Origin: Chloroflexota bacterium | GTDB lineage: Bacteria; Chloroflexota; Anaerolineae; J102 | Assembly: GCA_013152695.1 (NCBI GenBank) | Contig: JAADFV010000243.1 | Coordinates: 1,501-9,275, forward strand | Reading direction: 5' to 3' | DNA length: 7,775 nucleotides | Part shown: positions 1 through 7,052 of the stretch, one piece after another | Numbering within the stretch: the first letter of the stretch is position 1 | Layout of the letters: the number at the start of each line of letters is the position of its first letter | Made by a program: the position numbers and the translations under genes | Notes under the pieces: generated by a model | What the model was told of the DNA's origin: nothing | Databases searched by the model: none | The model's input: the letters and a program-made list of their open reading frames with translations, nothing else

Positions 1-1
1 C

Positions 2-673
2 CTACCCCTGACAGAATCATCTCAGCCTCAGGTTTCACGCCGGGGTTTGTTCAAAGCATTAGGAAAAGTCGTCCAGCAACGTACCAGCGAAGTCCTCGAA
101 AATCTCCCGGACCAGCCCACAGGTACCCTTCCTGTGGATCAACGCCTGCCCGCACACATCCCTCCCTCCCGAAAACACCTCAACGAACACCTCGCAGGCC
201 TCCTGCCCCTCCCCTCAGAACAACTCCCCGCTGATGACGAGCTCCCCGCCGACAGTATCCCCTACGGTCAGGTTCAAATCGACGCCTCGCGCTGTTCCGG
301 CTGCAACCTCTGCGCCCGCTTTTGCCCCACCGGGGCTCTTACTTTCAGCGCCACCACAGCCGAAGTCGATGCCGAACTCCCCGTGCCTTTCACGCTCACA
401 TTCCAGGCTGACCTCTGTCTTGATTGCAACATCTGCGTTATCATCTGTCCCGAGGACGCCCTTACCCTGGCCGACACCGTGTCAGGAGAGGTCATTCGTC
501 ATCCCGCAACGCAGACTCTCATTGCTGACGACCTTGTTCCTTGCGCCAACTGCGGCGTTCCTACCCGACCCATCACCTCTGACTCGCCCCCCCTTTGCTA
601 CATCTGCGGCGCTGACCAAACCACTCGTAAACGCGACCATTTGATCAGCGACTTACTCAGCAAACTTAGCTAG
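2..673 (+). CDS. Dicluster [4Fe-4S] ferredoxin-like protein with C-terminal zinc-ribbon-like Cys pairs (5' partial)
   Basis: The frame is open to the left edge, so the true start is probably outside the window; the first in-window start candidate is TTG at 47, and numbering below is from it. Two ferredoxin motifs of the form CxxCxxCxxxCP are visible: C83, C86, C89, C93 and C124, C127, C130, C134. They should bind two [4Fe-4S] clusters and pass single electrons. A further CxxC...CxxC set (C166, C169, C184, C187) looks like a zinc ribbon or a third metal site. Just before TTG the frame reads SRRGLFKALGK, which resembles a twin-arginine motif, but no hydrophobic segment follows, so export is doubtful. 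Residues 20 to 75 are rich in Pro and Leu and look unstructured. Similar RR-starting ferredoxins accompany molybdopterin oxidoreductases and their chaperones, so an electron-transfer or maturation role is plausible. The redox partner is not in view. The gene ends 33 bases before the next one. Confidence 0.85.
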   Translation, partial: LPLTESSQPQVSRRGLFKALGKVVQQRTSEVLENLPDQPTGTLPVDQRLPAHIPPSRKHLNEHLAGLLPLPSEQLPADDELPADSIPYGQVQIDASRCSGCNLCARFCPTGALTFSATTAEVDAELPVPFTLTFQADLCLDCNICVIICPEDALTLADTVSGEVIRHPATQTLIADDLVPCANCGVPTRPITSDSPPLCYICGADQTTRKRDHLISDLLSKLS

Positions 674-706
674 GCTCACCTCACTCTCCTTTTCCCTGTG
701 ACTCCT

Positions 707-1888
707 ATGAAAGTACTTCTCCTTGGTGTAGGCATGCAAGGTAAGGCAACTTTGTATGACCTCGTTCACAATGCCAGCGGCAGCGAGATTATGGCCGCCG
801 ACAAGGATTTCGCTGCCCTACAAAACTACCTTGCCCAACAGAACCTCAGCTCACGTGTCAGTGCTGCACCTCTCGATGCCTCCGATCCAGCCAGTCTTGA
901 CAAGTTGATGAGCTGGAAGCCCGATGTCGTCATCGATTTACTGCCAACCCCCTTTCATGAAACAGTGGCTGCCACCGCCGTCGCCCACAATGCCCATGTC
1001 GTCAACGCCTCTTACGCCACTCCCGGCATGCGGGATTTGGGAACACAAGCGGAAGCACGAGGTGTGGCCATCCTTCCTGAATTCGGCCTCGATCCCGGCA
1101 TCGATCTCGTTCTCCTTGGTGAAGCAGCGCGGCAATTTGATCGGATCGATACCGTCTTGTCTTACGGTGCAGGCGTGCCAGAAGCAGCTGCCGCCGACAA
1201 TCCCATCCATTACAAAGTCTCATGGACATTTGCCGGCGTCCTCCGTTCTTATCGCCGGCCGGGCTGGCTGGTGCAAGAGGGCAAAATAATCGAAATTGCC
1301 GACAACGCCATGTTCCACCCCGAACATGTCCACCTGGTAGATATCGAAGGCCTGGGACGATTAGAGGCTTATCCCAATGGTGATGCTGTTCACTTCGTTG
1401 CTCAACTCGGGCTCGATCCTGGCGAACTACAGGCCGCGGGCCGCTATTCCATGCGCTGGCCGGGTCATGCCGACTTTTGGGGCAAGCTGGTCGATTTGGG
1501 CCTGCTGGATGAAGAACCGGTGTCGGTAGATGGCATCGATATCTCTCCACGCCGCTTCCTCGCTGCTGTTCTGGAACCCCGCCTGCAATATGGCCCCAAG
1601 GAACGAGATGTCGTCGTCGTCCGTGTCGATATGCAGGGAGAGGTGCAGGGCCAGCGCCGTCGCCATGTTTACGAGGTTGTCGATTACCGCGACTTAGACA
1701 CCGGTTTTATGGCCATGAGCCGTACCGTCGGATTTACTGCCAGCATCGGTGCGCAAATGCTGCTAAGCGAACAAATTACCGGTCGCGGGCTCCTCTCTCC
1801 CATCACTGATGTTCCCTACCAACCCTTTGCTCAAGCTCTGGCTCAACGCAATATTCATATCCGCCACTGGGAGGAAGAAAGTAGCTAA
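707..1888 (+). CDS. Saccharopine dehydrogenase / lysine 6-dehydrogenase-like NAD(P)-dependent oxidoreductase
   Basis: The 393-residue protein opens with MKVLLLGVGMQGKATLYDL, a Rossmann beta-alpha-beta with GVGMQG at residues 7 to 12 for NAD(P) binding. Next come the family-typical LPEFGLDPGIDLVL stretch (about residues 123 to 136), a substrate domain with NPIHYKVSWTFAGVL, and RYSMRWPGHADFW, which matches the RYPGH region of saccharopine reductases. Length and order fit the Sacchrp_dh_NADP plus C-terminal domain family, which interconverts lysine-derived imines/saccharopine or deaminates lysine at the 6-position. The exact substrate cannot be read from sequence. I chose ATG 707 over GTG 698, three codons upstream, because the Rossmann strand begins there. 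No SD site precedes either start; the leader is pyrimidine-rich. It probably shares a transcript with the ferredoxin-like gene upstream and the transporter 19 bases downstream. A cytoplasmic enzyme. Confidence 0.85.
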   Translation: MKVLLLGVGMQGKATLYDLVHNASGSEIMAADKDFAALQNYLAQQNLSSRVSAAPLDASDPASLDKLMSWKPDVVIDLLPTPFHETVAATAVAHNAHVVNASYATPGMRDLGTQAEARGVAILPEFGLDPGIDLVLLGEAARQFDRIDTVLSYGAGVPEAAAADNPIHYKVSWTFAGVLRSYRRPGWLVQEGKIIEIADNAMFHPEHVHLVDIEGLGRLEAYPNGDAVHFVAQLGLDPGELQAAGRYSMRWPGHADFWGKLVDLGLLDEEPVSVDGIDISPRRFLAAVLEPRLQYGPKERDVVVVRVDMQGEVQGQRRRHVYEVVDYRDLDTGFMAMSRTVGFTASIGAQMLLSEQITGRGLLSPITDVPYQPFAQALAQRNIHIRHWEEESS

Positions 1889-1907
1889 ATCGCTTTCCCT
1901 AACCATT

Positions 1908-3119
1908 ATGAGTACTCTATCCCCACCGCTTTCCACCAGCAAAAAAATCAAACAACGTCAAAGTCTTGCCTATTTTGTCGCTTTTATCATCCTGGGTCTG
2001 GTCTCCGGTGTTCTCGGCCCTACTTTGCCCAGCCTGGCCGAACACACACGCTCCTCCCTCAGCCAAATCAGTTTTCTCTTCACAGCCCAATCCTTTGGTT
2101 ATCTCGTAGGTTCAGTGGCCAGCGGGCACTGGTTCGATCGCTGGCCGGCCCATCCCCTACTGATTGCCACCCTCTTGCTGCTGGGCGTTGAATTGGCGCT
2201 AGCCCCCTTTGTTATCTTCCTGTATTTACTCCTCTTCATCTTCTTCATGGTGGGAATCACGCAAAGTGCCATCGATGTCGGCGGAAATGCCCTCCTCGTG
2301 TGGATGTATGGTCGCGAGGTAGGGCCTTACATGAATGCCCTCCACTTTTTCTTTGGTGTGGGAGCCCTTCTTTCTCCCATCTTCGTGGTACAAGCTCTTA
2401 CTTTAAGCGGCACAATCGTTGGGGCCTACGCCGCCCTGGCAGTATTAGCCATCCTCTCCACCCTCTTTTTCCGCCGCCTGCCCAGCCCCCAGGCACCCCC
2501 CGAGCATTCTCACACGAGCCAGCCACCACCCCGAACCTTGTGGGTCTTCTTGATTGCAGCCATGTTCTTCTTCTTCGTCGGGGCCGAACTGAGCTTTGGT
2601 GGTTGGATTTTCACTTACATGACTCGCTTGCACCTAGGTGATGCGGCCGCCGCCGGATATCTCACCTCATTCTACTGGGCATCACTCACCCTGGGACGTT
2701 TAGTCAGCATTCCCCTTTCGGCACGACTGCGTCCCCGCACTTTGATGGGCATCACTGTGGGAGGACTCCTGTTAGCAGTACTGCTGCTTCTCCTGGGGGG
2801 TCAGGTTACGATTATTGTGTGGATAGCAGCATTCATGTTCGGGGCAGCCATGGCCCCCGCTTTCCCCAGCCTGATCGCCCTGGCCGAACGGAACATGCCT
2901 ATCACCGGCCGCACGACAAGCTGGTTTCTGGTGGGTGGCGGCCTTGGCGCCATGACTTTACCCTGGATTATTGGCCAACTTTTCGAACCCATCGGCCCTC
3001 ATTCCATGATCTGGGTATTGACGGCAGCCGTGATCATTGCCGGCGCCATTCTCGTTCTATTTTTACTTTCTGCCAACCGGGCTGCTGCTGCAAAAATCTC
3101 GGAATCTGCCCCCGCTTGA
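1908..3119 (+). CDS. MFS transporter, FHS/MFSD4-like (probable sugar or small-solute porter)
   Basis: A 403-residue polytopic membrane protein with about 12 hydrophobic segments in two halves. They are joined by a Pro/His/Ser-rich cytoplasmic loop at residues 190 to 210. The loop between helices 2 and 3 reads GHWFDRWPAHP (residues 73 to 83), a degenerate version of MFS motif A (GxxxDRxGR). Residues 123 to 157 (DVGGNALLVWMYG then MNALHFFFGVGALLSP) resemble the conserved region of fucose/glucose porters of the FHS group and of vertebrate MFSD4, which suggests sugar or another small polar solute. The substrate is not determinable here. The frame is open further upstream to 1809, but that part overlaps the previous gene and lacks membrane or MFS character, so I chose ATG 1908, 19 bases after the upstream stop. 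No SD site is visible. It is likely co-transcribed with its neighbours. Confidence 0.88.
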   Translation: MSTLSPPLSTSKKIKQRQSLAYFVAFIILGLVSGVLGPTLPSLAEHTRSSLSQISFLFTAQSFGYLVGSVASGHWFDRWPAHPLLIATLLLLGVELALAPFVIFLYLLLFIFFMVGITQSAIDVGGNALLVWMYGREVGPYMNALHFFFGVGALLSPIFVVQALTLSGTIVGAYAALAVLAILSTLFFRRLPSPQAPPEHSHTSQPPPRTLWVFLIAAMFFFFVGAELSFGGWIFTYMTRLHLGDAAAAGYLTSFYWASLTLGRLVSIPLSARLRPRTLMGITVGGLLLAVLLLLLGGQVTIIVWIAAFMFGAAMAPAFPSLIALAERNMPITGRTTSWFLVGGGLGAMTLPWIIGQLFEPIGPHSMIWVLTAAVIIAGAILVLFLLSANRAAAAKISESAPA

Positions 3120-3150
3120 ACCCAGCCATCACGCCTACCCCACCCCTCTC

Positions 3151-4266
3151 ATGATCATTGGTATCGATGCCTCCCGCGCCATGCGCGCCCAACGTACCGG
3201 CACCGAACGGTACAGTCTCGAACTCATCAACGCCCTCCTTGCCCTGGACAGCGGGCATACCTTTAGATTGTATGTGCCCGCGCCCCCTCCAGCCGGACTA
3301 TTTCATCCCGGGGCAGACATTGTCGTCCTTCCCGGCAGCCGCATTTGGACCCACACACGACTGGGTCCTCATACCCGCCGCTATCCCCCAGACGTCCTTT
3401 TCGTCCCCGCCCACGTGTTACCCCTCATCGGCCCCTCTCGCACGGTCGTTACCGTGCACGACCTCGGTTACGAATACTTTCCTCAGGCGCATCCCTGGCG
3501 ACAACGACAATACCTGCGCTGGAGCACTCGCCGCCATGCCCGCATCGCCACCCGCATCATTACAGATTCTCAGGCCACGAAAGATGATCTCATCCGTTTT
3601 TATCGGGCCGATCCCACACGCATTCACGTCGTTCCTCTCGCTCCGGATTCCTCCCTGCAACCCGAAACGAATGAAGGCCGGGTTCAAGCTGTGCGCGTGA
3701 GCTATGGCATTCCCGGCTATGCCGAATACATCCTGCACATCGGTACCATCCACCCTCGTAAAAACTTGGAGCGCTTAGTCGAAGCCTTTGCCCAGGTACG
3801 GCGCCAGTTACCGGAGCGCAAACTCCATTTGGTTCTGGTTGGCGGCATGGGTCACAACGGCCACAAGCTGCGCCATAAAGTGCAAGAAATGGGCCTGGCA
3901 CCTTATGTCCGTTTCACCGGCTATGCCCGCGTACACGATATTCCTGCCCTCTACACCGGTGCCAGTTGTTATGTCTTTCCCTCTCTCAACGAAGGCTTCG
4001 GCTTTCCTGCCCTCGAGGCCCAGCTCTGCGGCACCCCCTTGCTCTGTTCCCGCAGCTCCTCCTTACCCGAAGTAGCCGGCGAAGGAGCGCTCTATTTCGA
4101 TCCCACGAATGTTGATGAAATGGCAAGTGCCCTCCAACGCCTCCTGGTCGAGCCAGAACTGCGGTCGGAACTCATTGCCAAAGGTTATGCGAACGTACAA
4201 CGCTTTTCCTGGCAGAAAACCGCCCGCCAAACCCTGGAAGTATTGGAAAGAGCAAGCCAGAACTGA
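3151..4266 (+). CDS. GT4-family glycosyltransferase (GT-B fold)
   Basis: A 371-residue cytoplasmic or peripheral-membrane enzyme that should transfer a sugar from a nucleotide donor with retention of configuration. The N-terminal acceptor domain starts MIIGIDASRA and has TGTERYS (residues 16 to 22) and VHDLGYEYFP (102 to 111). The C-terminal donor domain shows LHIGTIHPRKNLERL (195 to 209, with R203/K204 placed to bind the donor phosphates) and LVLVGG (227 to 232). It also has the signature E281-GFGFPAL-E289, the EX7E motif of GT4. The protein resembles mannosyl- and rhamnosyltransferases of glycan or envelope synthesis; donor and acceptor are unknown. The frame extends upstream to 3037 inside the transporter gene, but the family start motif begins at ATG 3151. 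The leader is C/T-rich without an SD site. It is the last gene of the plus-strand block, and no other glycan gene is adjacent in the window. Confidence 0.9.
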   Translation: MIIGIDASRAMRAQRTGTERYSLELINALLALDSGHTFRLYVPAPPPAGLFHPGADIVVLPGSRIWTHTRLGPHTRRYPPDVLFVPAHVLPLIGPSRTVVTVHDLGYEYFPQAHPWRQRQYLRWSTRRHARIATRIITDSQATKDDLIRFYRADPTRIHVVPLAPDSSLQPETNEGRVQAVRVSYGIPGYAEYILHIGTIHPRKNLERLVEAFAQVRRQLPERKLHLVLVGGMGHNGHKLRHKVQEMGLAPYVRFTGYARVHDIPALYTGASCYVFPSLNEGFGFPALEAQLCGTPLLCSRSSSLPEVAGEGALYFDPTNVDEMASALQRLLVEPELRSELIAKGYANVQRFSWQKTARQTLEVLERASQN

Positions 4267-4280
4267 TAAAATCTCCGATT

Positions 4281-4303
4281 TATGGCGGTGTGCCTGCGCC
4301 ATA
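4281..4303. repeat. Inverted repeat TATGGCG...CGCCATA
   Basis: Perfect 7-base arms at 4281-4287 and 4297-4303 enclose a 9-base loop, 14 bases after the glycosyltransferase stop codon. There is no downstream T-tract. It may be a 3' mRNA hairpin or part of a dispersed element. Confidence 0.55.
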
Positions 4304-4333
4304 CGTAGCGGGGGCATGGAAGGCGAGGCGCCA

Positions 4334-4352
4334 GCCCGATCCGTGATCGGGC
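4334..4352. repeat. Tight palindrome GCCCGATC-CGT-GATCGGGC
   Basis: Perfect 8-base arms separated by only three bases; a stable GC-rich hairpin in either strand. No T-run follows on plus. It could be a transcript-end hairpin, a protein-binding site, or a piece of a REP-like intergenic repeat. Confidence 0.6.
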
Positions 4353-4417
4353 GAGTCTACCTGTAGCCATCGTATCACGGCTGCGACATAGCGGCAGGAC
4401 GGGGCAAAAATACGGTA

Positions 4418-4456
4418 GGGGCGTACCCTTATGGTCGCCCTCCTTGCGGTCACCCC
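4418..4456. repeat. REP-like palindromic element with direct repeat
   Basis: GGGCG-T-ACC (4419-4427) pairs with GGTCGCCC (4433-4440) apart from one bulged T, around a 5-base loop. GGTCGCCC is then repeated imperfectly as GGTCACCC starting at 4448, 15 bases on. The form GTAGGGGCG...CCCTT.TGGTCGCCC resembles short palindromes that I recall as scattered between genes in Chloroflexota and cyanobacteria. That resemblance is from memory and only one copy is in the window. Confidence 0.45.
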
Positions 4457-4500
4457 AGCTGGCCGTCAATTTCGCGGGACAAAGGCAAGGCCCTTTTTAC

Positions 4501-4536
4501 AAAAAAAACGCCGCCGGAAAAATCCGGCGGCGTTTT
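4501..4536 (-). terminator. Intrinsic terminator of groESL
   Basis: Read on the minus strand, a perfect CGCCGCCGG/CCGGCGGCG stem (extended by four A-T pairs) closes a 6-base loop and is followed by eight T residues. It lies 27 bases past the groEL stop codon. On the plus strand the same hairpin is followed by only four T, so it may also weakly stop read-through from the converging glycosyltransferase transcript. Confidence 0.93.
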
Positions 4537-4563
4537 GATAAGCATTTGGAAAAAGCGCGGGGC

Positions 4564-6219
<1,656 letters not shown>

Positions 6220-6222
6220 TTA

Positions 6223-6230
6223 CTTCCTTT
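6223..6230 (-). promoter_or_regulatory. groEL ribosome binding site
   Basis: AAAGGAAG on the minus strand, six bases before the ATG. It contrasts with the plus-strand genes, which lack such a site, and confirms the groEL start. Confidence 0.85.
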
Positions 6231-6243
6231 TTAATAGTGTTAG

Positions 6244-6272
6244 ATTATGTTTTCTAAAATCAAAAAGATCAA
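6244..6272 (-). promoter_or_regulatory. Possible internal promoter before groEL
   Basis: On the minus strand TTGATC (6272-6267) and CATAAT (6249-6244) are separated by exactly 17 bases, matching the sigma-A consensus at 4 of 6 and 5 of 6 positions. Transcription would begin near 6237, leaving a leader of about 20 bases that contains the groEL SD site. The gap is AT-rich, so a chance match is possible. Confidence 0.4.
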
Positions 6273-6280
6273 TAGAAAAC
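6249..6280. repeat. Inverted repeat between groES and groEL
   Basis: Perfect 8-base arms GTTTTCTA (6249-6256) and TAGAAAAC (6273-6280) enclose 16 bases. The repeat spans nearly the whole of the candidate internal promoter. As RNA it could be a weak AU-rich hairpin affecting message processing; as DNA it could be an operator. No T-run follows, so a terminator is unlikely. Confidence 0.5.
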
Positions 6281-6346
6281 TGAGATTCTTGTGAAGTAGC
6301 CAGGGATTAGATGCTGCTATCGTTGAAAAGGTTGCACAAAAGTGAT

Positions 6347-6637
6347 TTAAGACTCAACAATTGCCAGGACATCGTTCTCGCGCAAAATAAGGTATTTCTC
6401 CCCATTAAGCTTGACTTCAGTGCCGGCATATTTGGCATACAAAACGGTATCATCGACCTTCACATCCAGCGGAATGCGTTCGCCCTGTTCGGTGCGAGCA
6501 CCAGGACCAGTAGCAATCACTTTCCCCTCTTGAGGTTTTTCTTTGGATGATTCAGGCAAGACGATACCGCTCGGGGTCTTGGATTCTCTTTCAATAGGAA
6601 CGACAACGATGCGGTCTCCTAACGGGCGCAGGTTCAT
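6347..6637 (-). CDS. groES: Co-chaperonin GroES (Hsp10)
   Basis: A 96-residue protein of normal length that forms the heptameric lid of the GroEL chamber. It begins [12 protein letters not shown], has the mobile loop at about residues 18 to 34 with the GroEL-contacting GIVLP (24 to 28), then [11 protein letters not shown] (38 to 48) and the conserved [21 protein letters not shown] core. The start is supported by AGGAGGTAA on the minus strand, with the AGGAGG core ten bases upstream. It is the first gene of the groESL operon, with promoter and CIRCE operator about 60 to 130 bases upstream. groEL follows after 130 bases, longer than in many groESL operons. Confidence 0.98.
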   Translation of the reverse strand: MNLRPLGDRIVVVPIERESKTPSGIVLPESSKEKPQEGKVIATGPGARTEQGERIPLDVKVDDTVLYAKYAGTEVKLNGEKYLILRENDVLAIVES

Positions 6638-6644
6638 AGTTGCG

Positions 6645-6653
6645 TTACCTCCT
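6645..6653 (-). promoter_or_regulatory. groES ribosome binding site
   Basis: AGGAGGTAA on the minus strand, nearly the full anti-16S complement, with the AGGAGG core ending ten bases before the groES ATG. Confidence 0.88.
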
Positions 6654-6667
6654 AATTGTTGGTAAGA

Positions 6668-6697
6668 TTGAATGACATTGGTTTGATGGGGTATAAT
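6668..6697 (+). promoter_or_regulatory. Possible divergent plus-strand promoter beside CIRCE
   Basis: TTGAAT (6668-6673) and a perfect TATAAT (6692-6697) are 18 bases apart on the plus strand. The expected start near 6704 lies inside the CIRCE operator. A transcript would run through the non-coding spacer towards the exported hydrolase gene. The motif lies within the groES leader and could be coincidental. Confidence 0.35.
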
Positions 6698-6698
6698 T

Positions 6699-6725
6699 CT
6701 AGCACTCTAAGGTGGCGAGTGCTAA
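6699..6725 (-). promoter_or_regulatory. CIRCE operator (HrcA binding site)
   Basis: On the minus strand the arms are TTAGCACTC (6725-6717) and GAGTGCTAG (6707-6699), separated by the canonical 9 bases; only the outermost base pair deviates from the consensus TTAGCACTC-N9-GAGTGCTAA. CIRCE is bound by the HrcA repressor, which is released on heat stress. The site sits at the predicted transcription start of groESL and is part of the groES leader. hrcA itself is not in the window. Confidence 0.96.
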
Positions 6726-6735
6726 AACCAAAGGG

Positions 6736-6764
6736 ATCATACTCAAGCCTGCTAGGATTGTCAA
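6736..6764 (-). promoter_or_regulatory. groESL sigma-A promoter
   Basis: On the minus strand a perfect TTGACA (6764-6759), a 17-base spacer and TATGAT (6741-6736, 5 of 6 matches to TATAAT). The transcription start should fall near 6729, directly at the CIRCE operator, which is the usual arrangement for HrcA-repressed groE operons. It is a housekeeping-type promoter, so heat control would act by derepression. Confidence 0.88.
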
Positions 6765-6984
6765 ATTCAGAAAGGGCTTTTGTACTTGTTGTCAGTCGTC
6801 GATTTCAAGTTTGTTGCCAACTATCGTCAATTGAGGCAAAATACCTGTTGTGGGGCCACCGGAATCTCCCTCTTGATTCGGAAAAAACCAAATTTATTTC
6901 TCAATCCTTAACTTTTGTCTGGATAACGCACTTTCCAGAGGCGGTTCAGGCACGCTTATTCATTGTTCCCTGTTCCTTCCATCT
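6765..6984. other. Non-coding divergent spacer
   Basis: About 220 bases, richer in A and T than the flanking genes, between the groESL promoter and the promoter candidate of the downstream gene. I see no gene, RNA gene or repeat that I can support. A 125-codon frame crossing 6656 to 7033 has no recognisable family or SD site and runs through the groE control region, so it is not called. Confidence 0.6.
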
Positions 6985-7014
6985 TTGGAATCCAATCCTT
7001 CTCCCTAGTATAAT
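6985..7014 (+). promoter_or_regulatory. Candidate promoter for the exported hydrolase gene
   Basis: TTGGAA (6985-6990) and a perfect TATAAT (7009-7014) are spaced by 18 bases. The start near 7021 would give a leader of about 32 bases. A second -10-like TATGAT at 7041-7046 lies seven bases before the ATG and would give a leaderless message, but it has no clear -35. Confidence 0.5.
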
Positions 7015-7052
7015 GGTGCGTCTAACACCTTAAATTTTAGTATGATCTAACC

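Larger units (their letters stand above)
4267..4500. other. Convergent intergenic region with three small palindromes
   Basis: No credible coding sequence lies between the glycosyltransferase stop and the groEL terminator. Instead there are three inverted repeats: TATGGCG/CGCCATA around a 9-base loop, GCCCGATC/GATCGGGC around CGT, and GGGCG-T-ACC/GGTCGCCC around CTTAT. None has a T-run directly after it, so they do not look like standard intrinsic terminators for the plus-strand genes, although they could stabilise the 3' end of that transcript. Each is listed separately. Confidence 0.7.

Noticed and set aside
1809..1907. Upstream extension of the MFS transporter to 1809
   Set aside because: This part overlaps the end of the dehydrogenase gene in another frame and adds residues with no family resemblance; ATG 1908 begins just before the first membrane segment.
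3037..3150. Upstream extension of the glycosyltransferase to 3037
   Set aside because: It overlaps the transporter 3' end, and the conserved GT4 N-terminus begins exactly at ATG 3151.
6819..6845. Weak inverted repeat TTGCC...GGCAA in the divergent spacer
   Set aside because: Only five-base arms with a long loop in an AT-rich region; easily expected by chance.
6656..7033. A 125-codon plus-strand frame across the groE control region
   Set aside because: It starts at a TTG without an SD site, crosses the CIRCE operator and promoter, and the protein has low-complexity, unrecognisable composition.
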